Positions 37,147 through 45,832 of a DNA stretch of 64,000 nt are shown here, piece by piece. The DNA lies in the NCBI GenBank assembly GCA_964647485.1, contig CAZYHV010000002.1:62001-126000 (forward strand). Reading direction: 5' to 3'. The stretch's first letter is position 1. Each line of letters starts with the position of its first letter. The translations under genes and the position numbers were made by a program. The notes under the pieces were generated by a model. The model saw only the letters and a list, made by a program, of their open reading frames with translations, was not told the origin of the DNA and made no database searches. The DNA is from FW021-bin31 sp964647485. GTDB lineage: Bacteria > Bacteroidota > Bacteroidia > Chitinophagales > Chitinophagaceae.

Positions 37147-38022
37147 ATGAATAAAGCGCTTGCAGAAATTATCGCCGGCGTCATTCCCAATAAAATGGCA
37201 AGAAACCGCTGGCGGGGAATTTTACGTTATGGTCCCCTATCTGCAATAAAACTCATGAATAAATTGCGGCATAACAAAAAGACGCCTCCACGGTATTATT
37301 TAACCGTCTGTGCAATTGCAAAAAATGAAGGTTCCTATTTCAAAGAATGGATTGAATATCATCGTCGCTTAGGAGTGGAAAAGTTTTATATTTATGATAA
37401 TGAAAGTACCGACAACACCAGAGAGGTGTTAGCACCCTATATAGCATCCGGCATCGTAGACTATTTGTTGTTCCCCGGGCAGAAAAAGCAATTACCTGCT
37501 TATGATCATTGTTTTGACCACCATCGATTAGAATCACAATGGATAGCCATTATTGACCTGGATGAGTTTATTGTTCCAATAAAGGATAAGACCATCCCGG
37601 AATTCTTAAAACGTTTTGAGAATTTTTCTTCTGTAGAAATCAATTGGCTTATCTATGGTAGCGGTGGAGCACAAAAAAAAGAAGAAGGAAAGGTTATGGA
37701 TCGCTTTCGACAACATTCTGTTCCCAATCATCCGTTGAACAGACATGTAAAAAGTATCGTAAATCCCCGGCGTGTTTTTACGATGACCGGTTGCCACGAA
37801 GCGGCACGAATATCAGGTCGATCAGCCGATTCTCACGGAAACCGTCTTAAAAAAAGTTTTCGTGACCGTCCTCCTCTTCAAGATATCATTCGTATCAACC
37901 ATTACCCCATAAAGTCCTATGAAGAGTTTCTGGAAAAGCGCGCACGGGGTCGAGCACGAACGCTTAAACAACACCAACTTGGTTATTTTAAAGAATATGA
38001 TTTGAATGATATAGAAGAATAA
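37147..38022 (+). CDS. Glycosyltransferase family 92-like protein
   Basis: This 291-residue soluble protein has a GT-A fold. The DUF23/GT92 pattern shows in VCAIAKNEGSYFKEWIEYHRRLG, FYIYDNESTDNT and AIIDLDEFIVP (a DxD metal motif), with NHYPIKSYEEFLEKRARG near the C-terminus. Such enzymes add galactose or related sugars to glycoconjugates; bacterial members often lie in surface polysaccharide regions, but no such cluster is present. The preceding 165 bp contain no other gene. Confidence 0.82.
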   Translation: MNKALAEIIAGVIPNKMARNRWRGILRYGPLSAIKLMNKLRHNKKTPPRYYLTVCAIAKNEGSYFKEWIEYHRRLGVEKFYIYDNESTDNTREVLAPYIASGIVDYLLFPGQKKQLPAYDHCFDHHRLESQWIAIIDLDEFIVPIKDKTIPEFLKRFENFSSVEINWLIYGSGGAQKKEEGKVMDRFRQHSVPNHPLNRHVKSIVNPRRVFTMTGCHEAARISGRSADSHGNRLKKSFRDRPPLQDIIRINHYPIKSYEEFLEKRARGRARTLKQHQLGYFKEYDLNDIEE

Positions 38023-38130
38023 ATTTTATTTTATGTATACCGGAAAAATCGGGAAATAAACTATATTTACGATAACTATCTATATCTATAAATAAATACT
38101 CTCAACCTCTTCGATATTCAACCCTTAACC

Positions 38131-38805
38131 ATGAATAAAGAGAAAGAAAAACTGAGCGGATTTCAGAGAATAGCACGGGTGATGGCACACGATTTAAAAA
38201 ACGCTATTGCCAACATTGATTTGTCTTTACAACAACTGGAAGAGGAAGCAACACGCAAGGAACAACAGGGATATTTTGATATTATAAAAAGGAATAACGA
38301 AAAAATAAATCAAACCCTTGATCACCTTCTTAATGCAACTATTTTTGAATTATTGAATAAGGAAGCATGCTATATTCATAAAATCATTGATCAAATTCTT
38401 ATTGATGCTGAAGATCGGATACGAAACAAAAACATCACAGTATTTAAAACCTATGAGAATATAGATTCCCAGATAATCATAGACCCGAAAAAATTGAGGA
38501 TTGCACTTTCACATATCCTCACTAATGCCTTTGAAGCCATGAAGGGGAATAAAAACAAGCTAATCATAGCAACAAAAAATGTTGATTCCCATAGTGTCAT
38601 TACTATATCGGATAATGGGATCGGGATGGACAATGAGGCCAAGTTTAGGGCTTTCGATCCCTATTTTACTACAAAAAGGGAAAAGGGTTCCGGTTTAGGT
38701 CTTACAATGGCACAAAAAATCATTTTGAATCATAACGGAAATATTATGATGAAAAGTACACCAAAATCCGGAACTTCCATGACGATTCGCCTTCCATTGT
38801 CCTAA
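38131..38805 (+). CDS. Soluble histidine kinase without sensor domain
   Basis: The product is 224 residues. A dimerisation/phosphoacceptor helix holds AHDLKNAIANID (His20) right at the N-terminus, and the HATPase domain shows an N box (ALSHILTNAFEAM), G1 (ISDNGIGM), F box (FDPYFTTK) and G2 (KGSGLGLTMAQKII). There is no membrane segment, PAS or other input domain, so the signal must come from a partner or through phosphate exchange. It is convergent with the receiver and PAS-kinase pair and 5.4 kb from the NtrC-type regulator, any of which could be partners. Confidence 0.87.
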   Translation: MNKEKEKLSGFQRIARVMAHDLKNAIANIDLSLQQLEEEATRKEQQGYFDIIKRNNEKINQTLDHLLNATIFELLNKEACYIHKIIDQILIDAEDRIRNKNITVFKTYENIDSQIIIDPKKLRIALSHILTNAFEAMKGNKNKLIIATKNVDSHSVITISDNGIGMDNEAKFRAFDPYFTTKREKGSGLGLTMAQKIILNHNGNIMMKSTPKSGTSMTIRLPLS

Positions 38806-38814
38806 TTCATTAAA

Positions 38815-38875
38815 TAGGGAGATATATTCAATGTCGTGTAGTATTTTTTCTACAAATAGAGAAATATATTCCCTA
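38815..38875. terminator. Imperfect hairpin between convergent signalling genes
   Basis: TAGGGAGATATATT (38815-38828) pairs imperfectly with AAATATATTCCCTA (38862-38875). A second small stem, GTAG/CTAC, with a T run lies inside. It may serve both strands. Confidence 0.45.
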
Positions 38876-38931
38876 ATTATTAAAATGCAATTGTCATCTG
38901 ACAAAACCGGATAGTCTCTAAAATAGAGTTA

Positions 38932-39282
38932 TCAAAGGTATTTTTCAACTTTCTTTTTGAGATGCTTGATACTAAAAGGTTTTTCGATACTATCTTCCGC
39001 ACCGGCTTCTTTTGCCAACTGATGAATATTCCGATTAGCAGAGAGCATAATAATGGGAATTCTTTTCGTTTTATTTTCTTGTTTAAGTCTCCGACAAACC
39101 TCTAACCCGTCCATATCAGGCAATTGCTTGTCCAAGATAATCAAATCTGCTATATCATACTCTTTCTCCAATAAAAATGAGCCCTTGGAAAATACATTAA
39201 TATCGTAATCAGATTTTTGAAAAACCAAACTAAATATTTCTTGAATATCAGGATCATCATCCACAAAAGTAATTCTTTTCAT
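38932..39282 (-). CDS. Stand-alone receiver-domain response regulator
   Basis: This 116-residue CheY-like protein consists of a receiver only. It has the acidic pocket VDDDPD (8-12), phosphoacceptor Asp51 in IILDKQLPDMDG, Ser in IIMLSANRN and Lys in IEKPF. There is no output domain, so it acts as a phosphate shuttle or through protein contact. It follows the PAS histidine kinase gene with an 11-bp gap on the same strand, so that kinase is its likely donor. Confidence 0.92.
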   Translation of the reverse strand: MKRITFVDDDPDIQEIFSLVFQKSDYDINVFSKGSFLLEKEYDIADLIILDKQLPDMDGLEVCRRLKQENKTKRIPIIMLSANRNIHQLAKEAGAEDSIEKPFSIKHLKKKVEKYL

Positions 39283-39293
39283 ATCGCTGCATT

Positions 39294-41543
39294 TTAATTC
39301 CTATAGGGTAAAATAAAATAAAATAATGAACCAACGCCTCGTTCATCATCCCTCATTACCTGTTCATTTTCTTGAGATGGAGGGCTTTCTACTCCCAGCA
39401 TCCCCCCATGTTCTTTCATAATTTCCATTGAAATATATAAGCCCAGTCCAAAGCCTGAAATCTTTTTTGAATCTTCTAATCGTGAAAAACGGGTAAAAAC
39501 CTTTTGTTGCATATCAGAAGGGATCCCTTTCCCAAAATCTCTCACATTGACTTGTACCTTTTCATGATGTATATCTTTTGTAGAGATAATAATCTTATTT
39601 CCCTTAGGAGAGTATTTTATTGCATTCGATATAAGATTCGTTAAAACTTGGGCAATCCGTTCTTTATCGCCAACTATGGGAAAAATTTTATTTGTTTTTA
39701 TAATCATTTGATGATCCGGTGCAGTTAACTGAAGTTCCGCCACTCTTTCTCGAATAAATGAATTCAAATCAAACTTTTCTTTTTGTAGCGTCAATTTCCC
39801 CTCGGTTATCCGGGTTGTATCTAACAATGCATAGATTAATCTATTCAATCTATCTACTTGGGCATTGAGTTTCTTTGTCAAGGTGACTGAGAATTCTTTT
39901 TCATCCTTCAAAATTTTCTCTTCTAACAGTTCTGTATAAGCCTTTATCCCGGTCAGAGGGGTCTTTAATTCATGACTAGCAACACTAATAAAGGAGTCCT
40001 TTTGTTTCTCCAACGCCCTTTGTCTACTAATATCTACTGAAATAATAATGACAGAAGATGGTAATTTTTCCTCTTTTTCAAAAACAGGAGAAATTTGATT
40101 GTTGACCCATAAATAGGAACCATCTTTACGATATAGCCGCTTTTTTATCTCATAAGGTGTTCCTTTTGCTAACATTCGTTTAAATAAAGTTTCATTTCTG
40201 GATTGGTCGCCTTCATGGATCAAGCGCCCTATATTCATTCTTAATAATTCATGACTACTGTAATCTAACATTTTAGCAATACGGTTATTGGCAAAAATAA
40301 TATTCCCGGAAAGGTCTATTTTCATAATTCCCACAATCGTCTGATTTACAATAAGTCTATAATTTTCTTCGGATTGATGTAAGGCAATTTCAGTTACTTT
40401 TCGTGCCGTTTCATCCTGTAATATTTTAAACAAACCACTCAAATTTCCCCTCTCATCCTTCAAAGAATGCATTGTTCCATTAGCCCAAAACTTTGAACCA
40501 TCCTTTTTCAACATCCAGCGCTGATCATTTGCATTACCGGTCTTAATTGATTTTTTTATTTCGAGTTCAGGGATATGATGCTCTCGAGCTTCTTTAGTAA
40601 AAAGTATTTCCCCCGATTTTCCCATCACTTCTTTTTTACTCCACCCAAAAATTTTCTCTGCTCCTTTATTCCAATCCGTAATTTGCCCTTCCACATCTAA
40701 AATAACAATAGCAAAATCATCGGCCTGTTCAATCAATAATTGGTGTTGTGCTTTGTAATTCCATAGATTTTTTTCCATTCTTTTCTGCCTGGTAATATCG
40801 GAAGTCAACCCTGTCAAAGTATCAGGTTTTCCATTTTCCCCTTTCAAAAATTGGCCTTCTTCCCGAAACCAATGTACCGACTTATCTTTATGAATTACTC
40901 TAAATTCACTTTTATAAAAGCTTTCTGTCTTTATGGCTTTCTTCCATGCAATACGCACAGCGGATCTATCTTTGAAATATATAGCTTGCAGACCTTCCTC
41001 AATTTTCAAGGTACTTTCTTTAGCTTCATTTCCAAAAAGATGATTAAGATGAGCATCCCTTGTTAACTTTCCAGTAGAAAGATTTGCGTGCCAACTTCCC
41101 ATCGCCGCCGCACGCAAAGCCTGATTTAAGCGCTGTTCCTGTTTTTCAGATTCCGTGACAACTTTCAATATCATAGCTACATAGTTATCAGATAACTTCC
41201 CAACATGAAAAGCACATCCTTCACCAAAAGAGCCAATTGAAATCAAAGGACGTTCAAGTCTCGCAAATTTCCCCGTTGTGACCACCTCACCCAGCCTTTT
41301 AATCCAAAAATCATCATAATCAGGCTTCAGTTTTTTTATCCGTTTCCCTTTTACTTCTTTTAAATTAATATGTTGTTCGAAGACCTCATTGGTTTCTATA
41401 AATTGAAAATCAGTAGGATGCTCTTTCTCATCAAATAAAACTTTTATAATACAAAATCCTTCCTCAATAAAATCCAATAACATATCTTCTCCTCCGCTTA
41501 GAGATTTTATAAAGGGATTTTCATTTTTTTCTGACACCATCAT
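39294..41543 (-). CDS. Multi-PAS sensor histidine kinase
   Basis: This 749-residue cytosolic kinase has no membrane segment. Four PAS-like domains are visible, at about 20-130, 135-255, 270-385 and 390-505 (for example ITDWNKGAEKIFGW and SGNIIFANNRIAKML, each with PAC-type ends). The HisKA H box is VASHELKTPLTGIKAY near 520. The HATPase domain shows QVLTNLISNAIKYSP, VRDFGKGIP and ISGFGLGLYISMEI. Redox, light or small-molecule sensing is possible through PAS, but no ligand residue was identified. It is co-directional with the receiver gene. Confidence 0.92.
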   Translation of the reverse strand: MMVSEKNENPFIKSLSGGEDMLLDFIEEGFCIIKVLFDEKEHPTDFQFIETNEVFEQHINLKEVKGKRIKKLKPDYDDFWIKRLGEVVTTGKFARLERPLISIGSFGEGCAFHVGKLSDNYVAMILKVVTESEKQEQRLNQALRAAAMGSWHANLSTGKLTRDAHLNHLFGNEAKESTLKIEEGLQAIYFKDRSAVRIAWKKAIKTESFYKSEFRVIHKDKSVHWFREEGQFLKGENGKPDTLTGLTSDITRQKRMEKNLWNYKAQHQLLIEQADDFAIVILDVEGQITDWNKGAEKIFGWSKKEVMGKSGEILFTKEAREHHIPELEIKKSIKTGNANDQRWMLKKDGSKFWANGTMHSLKDERGNLSGLFKILQDETARKVTEIALHQSEENYRLIVNQTIVGIMKIDLSGNIIFANNRIAKMLDYSSHELLRMNIGRLIHEGDQSRNETLFKRMLAKGTPYEIKKRLYRKDGSYLWVNNQISPVFEKEEKLPSSVIIISVDISRQRALEKQKDSFISVASHELKTPLTGIKAYTELLEEKILKDEKEFSVTLTKKLNAQVDRLNRLIYALLDTTRITEGKLTLQKEKFDLNSFIRERVAELQLTAPDHQMIIKTNKIFPIVGDKERIAQVLTNLISNAIKYSPKGNKIIISTKDIHHEKVQVNVRDFGKGIPSDMQQKVFTRFSRLEDSKKISGFGLGLYISMEIMKEHGGMLGVESPPSQENEQVMRDDERGVGSLFYFILPYRN

Positions 41544-41637
41544 TCATTTTAAACGTTTAAAAAACAGAAGTGAAAAGGAGTTTATCCTGAATGAAATAAA
41601 ATCAAAATTCATACCTTTTTGTTAGCTCCGGTTATTC

Positions 41638-41653
41638 TGGCATTGAAATTGAT
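41638..41653 (+). promoter_or_regulatory. Candidate sigma-54 promoter upstream of csbD-like gene
   Basis: TGGCATTGAAATTGAT fits TGGCAC-N5-TTGCA with exactly 10 nt between GG and the -12 G. The inferred start near 41665 leaves a leader of about 36 nt. Confidence 0.6.
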
Positions 41654-41700
41654 TTTATTAACAGTATAACTTTTTATTTAATTTAAAAAAATTAATTATT

Positions 41701-41886
41701 ATGGACGAGCTGAAAATCAAAGGAAAATGGAATGAGTTAAAAGGTAAACTCAAAAAAAGATATTCGAATCTGACAGATAATGATCTCATTTATGAAGAAG
41801 GATATGAAGACCAATTAATTGGCAAATTAGAACAAAAAACGGGGGAATCCAGAGAAAAGGTTATCCAATTGCTTAAATCTCTTTAA
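41701..41886 (+). CDS. CsbD-family stress protein
   Basis: This 61-residue, highly charged protein of the CsbD family is a stress-induced small protein of unknown mechanism. The typical opening is MDELKIKGKWNELKGKLKKR, and LTDNDLIYEEGYEDQLIGKL follows in the usual place. It is the first gene after a candidate sigma-54 promoter and 94 bp before the DUF4142 gene, with which it may be cotranscribed through a weak hairpin. Confidence 0.92.
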   Translation: MDELKIKGKWNELKGKLKKRYSNLTDNDLIYEEGYEDQLIGKLEQKTGESREKVIQLLKSL

Positions 41887-41893
41887 TTCGATA

Positions 41894-41910
41894 GCCCCCT
41901 TTTTCGGGGC
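41894..41910 (+). terminator. Weak GC hairpin after csbD-like gene
   Basis: GCCCC and GGGGC flank CTTTTTC, just after the stop codon. No T run follows, so it may be a 3' stability hairpin or partial attenuator. Confidence 0.35.
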
Positions 41911-41980
41911 GGGATAAACCTCATCTTCCTACCCTACGAACAACCTCATTTGTGGAACAACAAAACAAAAATCAATAGTC

Positions 41981-42586
41981 ATGAAAAAGTTCATTTTTTT
42001 AAGTTTAAGTATTTTTTCGTTTATGTTTTTCCAAAGTTGTCATAATGGAGGAAAAAGTAATAAACAAAAGGCCGATTCCATCAATGCAGAAAATAAACCT
42101 ATGGCAAAAGAAGCTGCTCAATTTATGGTGGAGGCTGCTGTCATTAATCTCACAGAAATCAAACTGGGAACGATAGCCCAAAAACAAGCTTCTTCGAATC
42201 GAGTACAAAATTATGCTGCCATGATTGTCTCTGACCACAAAAAATTACAAAAAAAGCTTCAAAAACTCTCCAAAGAGAAGCAAATAGCCATTCCGGATTC
42301 TCTTGACAAGAGCCATCAAAACGATATCTCCGGTTTAAGAAAGCAAAAAGGTAAAGAAGTGGATCGAATCTTTATAAATGATATGGTAAAAGGTCATAAA
42401 AAGGCAATTAAAACTTTTAAGAAAGCTTCTGAAGATATTCAACACAACCAGGCATTGGATAATTATATTGAGAAAACCTTACCCGGTCTAAATAAACATC
42501 TCGATTCTGCACAAAAAATCAGAAAAGCATTAGATCTTAAAAAGACTAAAAAAGGAGTTCCTCCCATGCCTATTCCAAAATCCTAA
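41981..42586 (+). CDS. DUF4142 lipoprotein
   Basis: This 201-residue lipoprotein has a signal ending MFFQSC. The DUF4142 four-helix region (ferritin-like fold by family prediction) spans about 45-185: AAQFMVEAAVINLTEIKLG, RVQNYAAMIVSDHKKL and DRIFINDMVKGHKKAIKTF. Its first 40 residues closely resemble those of the short lipoprotein at 46751 (FQSC, GGK, KQK, DS motifs in the same places). A role in envelope stress is suspected from the neighbours only. Confidence 0.85.
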   Translation: MKKFIFLSLSIFSFMFFQSCHNGGKSNKQKADSINAENKPMAKEAAQFMVEAAVINLTEIKLGTIAQKQASSNRVQNYAAMIVSDHKKLQKKLQKLSKEKQIAIPDSLDKSHQNDISGLRKQKGKEVDRIFINDMVKGHKKAIKTFKKASEDIQHNQALDNYIEKTLPGLNKHLDSAQKIRKALDLKKTKKGVPPMPIPKS

Positions 42587-42614
42587 ACCTAAAAAAGGGA
42601 ATGAAATAATTAAG

Positions 42615-42656
42615 AAAGGCGCTGCGTTCATATTTTTTGTACACAGTGCTTTTTTT
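42615..42656 (+). terminator. Hairpin terminator after DUF4142 gene
   Basis: AAAGGCGCTGCGT (42615-42627) pairs with ACACAGTGCTTTT (42641-42653) with one mismatch and two G-U pairs, followed by TTTT. Confidence 0.65.
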
Positions 42657-42686
42657 AAGATAAAAAACTTTTTATTCTATTTTCTC

Positions 42687-42938
42687 CTACTTTCCATTAT
42701 TAGCATAAGATACCATTTCTTCCAATATTTCTCCTTTCAATGCAATGGGTTCCTTCTGTGCATCTTCCCAATTGGCAACGAGAATGGTTCCATCCTCTGC
42801 CAGAGAAAATAAAAATAGATTTCCGAAAAAAATATCAAAAAAGACAACTGTTCCGTAGTCCTTTTTCTTGATAAGAAAATCTTGCATTTTCCCATCTTTC
42901 TCCCGTTTAAAAATAATTTCATCAATAGCCGGTTCCAT
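42687..42938 (-). CDS. Small hypothetical protein
   Basis: This 83-residue protein is not recognised. It is acidic and looks like a compact beta-rich fold (MQDFLIKKKDYGTVVFFDIFFGNLFLFSLAEDGTILVANWED). There is no signal peptide or membrane helix. It lies 115 bp after the DUF1328 gene on the same strand and could share its promoter. Confidence 0.5.
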   Translation of the reverse strand: MEPAIDEIIFKREKDGKMQDFLIKKKDYGTVVFFDIFFGNLFLFSLAEDGTILVANWEDAQKEPIALKGEILEEMVSYANNGK

Positions 42939-43053
42939 ATTCTTTTACTTTTTGAAATAAAATAACTTGAGACATAGAAACTTTAATTCCGTTGTACAAA
43001 ACATGAATACTTTAAATTCCACAAACTGGGGAAGTAGAACCCCAAGGTCAAAC

Positions 43054-43218
43054 TTATCGTCTTCTCCTATATCCAAAAAGAAGAGAAAGGATAAACAAGA
43101 TAATAAAAATCCAAAATAATATTTTGGCAATACCTACGGCGCTAGCTGCAATGCCTCCGAAGCCAAAAACAGCAGCAACAATAGCAATGATTAAAAATAC
43201 GACGGCCCAACCTAACAT
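43054..43218 (-). CDS. DUF1328/UPF0391 small membrane protein
   Basis: This 54-residue protein has two membrane helices: MLGWAVVFLIIAIVAAVFGF and AAS-AVGIAKILFWIFIILF, ending in a positive RRRR. The family opening MLGWA and the GGIAASAVGIAKILF turn are conserved in these stress-associated proteins of unknown function. It has its own candidate sigma-54 promoter at 43264-43279. Confidence 0.88.
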   Translation of the reverse strand: MLGWAVVFLIIAIVAAVFGFGGIAASAVGIAKILFWIFIILFILSLLFGYRRRR

Positions 43219-43263
43219 AATACTTATTTTGATTTGAAAATTATTGTTTCTCTTTTCTATAAA

Positions 43264-43279
43264 ATCAAATTACGTGCCT
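43264..43279 (-). promoter_or_regulatory. Candidate sigma-54 promoter of the DUF1328 gene
   Basis: On the minus strand AGGCACGTAATTTGAT has the -24 GGCAC and a -12 TTGA at the required spacing. It overlaps the last codons of the gene ending at 43270. The leader before the DUF1328 ATG would be about 34 nt. Confidence 0.6.
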
Positions 43280-43539
43280 TCGCTGCTCTTATCCCGTTCA
43301 TACGCATGAATAGCCTCTACAAGAGTATCAATAAGCTCCTGATGAATGGGGGTTATCTGTGAACTGATACGATAATCTTCTCCCTCTTTAAAAACCCTTA
43401 TTTGATGACCGAAAGCCTTTACAATAGAAGGGTTGACCGGCCGGACATCATATTCCAGTTTTACCCCTCTCTTTTCCCGCAGTACTGCCGCCCTACAGGA
43501 TTTATTCTTAAAGCGAAAATTGATCATAAATTCAGTCAT
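43270..43539 (-). CDS. Small hypothetical protein
   Basis: This 89-residue soluble protein has no recognised family. It has a mixed alpha/beta look (MINFRFKNKSCRAAVLREKR, then a helical tail HQELIDTLVEAIHAYERD). The stop codon lies inside the candidate sigma-54 site of the next gene. It lies within the run of small stress-type genes; no function can be assigned. Confidence 0.55.
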   Translation of the reverse strand: MTEFMINFRFKNKSCRAAVLREKRGVKLEYDVRPVNPSIVKAFGHQIRVFKEGEDYRISSQITPIHQELIDTLVEAIHAYERDKSSEGT

Positions 43540-43633
43540 AACATGCTCCGATTATATTTAGGTTTCTTCCATTATCATAATGAATTCAAAAAATATACCT
43601 CATCTCCTCTCCGGCTCATTTTTACTTTTCCTT

Positions 43634-43649
43634 TGGCACTGAAATTGAA
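43634..43649 (+). promoter_or_regulatory. Candidate sigma-54 promoter (best match)
   Basis: TGGCACTGAAATTGAA carries a perfect -24 element TGGCAC and a -12 TTGA with 10 nt between GG and G. The inferred start near 43660 is about 38 nt before the ATG at 43698. Confidence 0.65.
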
Positions 43650-43697
43650 CTCCTTTATACTCCATTTATTCACCCTTAAAAGCCATGGTCAGATACT

Positions 43698-44216
43698 ATG
43701 TTTTTTAGTCAAAATACATTTGCCCTTATGCCCCAAAATAAATTTTTCTTCCAGTCGAAGCTCTATAAAATGATCATATTACTGGGTAACAGCAGAAGAC
43801 ATTTTAAAAGAATCGCATCTTCTACTCAGGATAAAGAACTGAAAATATTGGCGCTACAATTTGTCCAAAATAATATCATTTTTATCCACCAACTATCCGG
43901 ATTTCTACCTGAAAACAGTTTCTTTATTTCTCAAACCAGTTCGGATGAAAGAGCCATATCTATCGGAAAAAGCAAAGAAAAACTGAGAAAAGAGGAAGCT
44001 TTTGAAAGATGTAAAAAAGAAAAAAAATCCTTAGAGCAGGGATACAGAGAATTACTCAATTTAAGTCGACTGGACGAAAATTTAAAAAAAGTCTTTCAAA
44101 ATCAGCTTAATAAAACAAAAGCTTTATTCTTAAAGATGGAAATTAATGAATTAGTAAAGACCGATTCCCCCTATAGTGATAAATGCCTGCTGTTCTTTTA
44201 TAAATTTGTTCAATAA
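43698..44216 (+). CDS. Helical hypothetical protein under a sigma-54-like promoter
   Basis: This 172-residue, mostly helical protein has many Lys and Glu residues. The segment LALQFVQNNIIFIHQLSGFL and a long charged helix (EKLRKEEAFERCKKEKKSLE) suggest a helical bundle similar in build to DUF2383/PA2169-type proteins, but I cannot confirm the family. ATG codons at 43698, 43728 and 43770 are possible starts; 43698 is used because it fits the inferred transcription start, while 43770 (MIILLGNSRRHFKR) would remove an unusual Phe-rich N-terminus. Confidence 0.5.
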   Translation: MFFSQNTFALMPQNKFFFQSKLYKMIILLGNSRRHFKRIASSTQDKELKILALQFVQNNIIFIHQLSGFLPENSFFISQTSSDERAISIGKSKEKLRKEEAFERCKKEKKSLEQGYRELLNLSRLDENLKKVFQNQLNKTKALFLKMEINELVKTDSPYSDKCLLFFYKFVQ

Positions 44217-44239
44217 TAAACCACAATGCCTTTCTTCTC

Positions 44240-45631
44240 TTAGGAGTCTTTATAGACTTTCATCTTATTGTATAAAGTTTTTCGGTCAATATTTAATATT
44301 TTTGCCGCTTTCGATTTATTAAATTCTACCGCTTCTAATACTTTCATTATTATTTGATATTCAGCCTCTTGTCCTACTGCTTTTAGGCTATCCCCTTTAC
44401 GTAATTCAAAATTATTCAATGGTTTTTCAAAATCATGCATTTCTCTGCTCGTTTGCAACAGTTCCGGAGAAAGTGCCTCTTTGTTCACCTTGTTCGAAGA
44501 GGTCAATAACACGGCTCTACGGATAACATTTCTAAGCTCTCGAATATTCCCTGGCCAAGAATAATTTAGGAAAGTCTCTATTACTTCATCCTCAAAACCT
44601 TTTATCTGTTTCCCTGTTTCAGTATTCGATAATTTTAAAAAATAAGTTGCAAATCCCGGAATGTCATCCTTCCGCTCCTTCAGAGAAGGTACTTTCATAT
44701 AGAATTCATTTAGTCTATGATACAAATCCTCTCGAAAGGATTGCTGTTCATAGGCAAAACGTAGGTTTTCATGGGAAGCGACGATAATACGAACATCTAA
44801 TTTTATGGTTTTGGTACTTCCAATTCGTTTCATTTTTCTTTCTTGAATAACACGAAGAAGCGCTGCCTGAACTTCATAAGACAAATTAGCAATTTCGTCC
44901 AGAAACAATGTACCGCCATTGGCCAATTCAAAGTGTCCTTTTTTATCGGAAATGGCTCCCGTAAATGATCCTTTAATGTGCCCGAAAAGTTCGCTGTTCG
45001 CCAATTCTCTGGAAAGCGTTCCACAATCTAAAGCTACAAAAGGTTTCGAGCTCCTATGACTCTTGTCATGAATCATCTTGGCGATTACTTCCTTTCCACT
45101 CCCACTTTCCCCATGTAGGATAACATTATAATCTGTTGGTGCTACAAGATCCACCTGTTTGTATAATTCTTTGATTGAGGACGATTCGCCCTGAAAAAAA
45201 GAATTCTTCTTTGGAATAGATTTTTCTGAAGAATGAGGATGAGTTGGGTTTTCTAACTTTCCTTGATGGTTTTCCAAAGCTTTTTGAATAAGATGCAACA
45301 ACTCTTCCGGCACAAGAGGCTTGCAGATATAATCATAAGCGCCCGATTTGATTAATTTTACAGCAACCTGAATATCTGAATATGCGGTCATCATTATGAC
45401 TTCGGTCTCTGGATGCTTCTGCTTTATTAGTTGCAACACCTCTAACCCATCTTTATCCCCTAAACGATAATCACAAAAAATGATCTCATATTTTTCTTCC
45501 TGCAGCCTCTCCAATGCACTTTGACCTGAAAAAGCAGTATCAACATTAAAATTATTCTTTTTCAGGTATTTCTTCAATAAAGTACAGAGATCCACATCAT
45601 CGTCTATAATAAGAATATTTACATTCATCAC
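44240..45631 (-). CDS. NtrC-family sigma-54-dependent response regulator
   Basis: The product is a 463-residue transcription activator. The receiver has Asp54 in IFCDYRLGDKDG. The AAA+ domain shows Walker A GESGSGKE at 174-181, the sigma-54 contact loop GSFTGA at 221-226 (usually GAFTGA) and GGTLFLDEIANLS as Walker B. A Fis-type HTH ends the protein (NKSKAAKILNIDRKTLYNKM). It should drive sigma-54 promoters after phosphorylation. Seven sigma-54-like sites in this window, six of them within 6 kb, are likely targets. No kinase is immediately adjacent; the soluble kinase at 38131 and the PAS kinase are candidates. Confidence 0.93.
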   Translation of the reverse strand: MMNVNILIIDDDVDLCTLLKKYLKKNNFNVDTAFSGQSALERLQEEKYEIIFCDYRLGDKDGLEVLQLIKQKHPETEVIMMTAYSDIQVAVKLIKSGAYDYICKPLVPEELLHLIQKALENHQGKLENPTHPHSSEKSIPKKNSFFQGESSSIKELYKQVDLVAPTDYNVILHGESGSGKEVIAKMIHDKSHRSSKPFVALDCGTLSRELANSELFGHIKGSFTGAISDKKGHFELANGGTLFLDEIANLSYEVQAALLRVIQERKMKRIGSTKTIKLDVRIIVASHENLRFAYEQQSFREDLYHRLNEFYMKVPSLKERKDDIPGFATYFLKLSNTETGKQIKGFEDEVIETFLNYSWPGNIRELRNVIRRAVLLTSSNKVNKEALSPELLQTSREMHDFEKPLNNFELRKGDSLKAVGQEAEYQIIMKVLEAVEFNKSKAAKILNIDRKTLYNKMKVYKDS

Positions 45632-45832
45632 ATTTCTTTATTATCAATCAAAAAAGGAAAGATATATAGTTGAGAAAACAAAGAAATGAAATAATGAGTT
45701 ATAAAACAAGAAATAGAGCTATTTATCCTGAATAGAATAACCGCCCCCTTAAGATAAACAATATTATTATTGATTGAATATCTTCAAAACCTATTAATCT
45801 TCTTTCATAAAAAAGATACCTGAGCAGTAGAG

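Noticed and set aside
43571..43583. Palindrome CATTATCATAATG as an activator site for the sigma-54-like promoter at 43634
   Set aside because: It is AT-only apart from the ends, occurs easily by chance in AT-rich DNA, and is not shared with the other candidate promoters.
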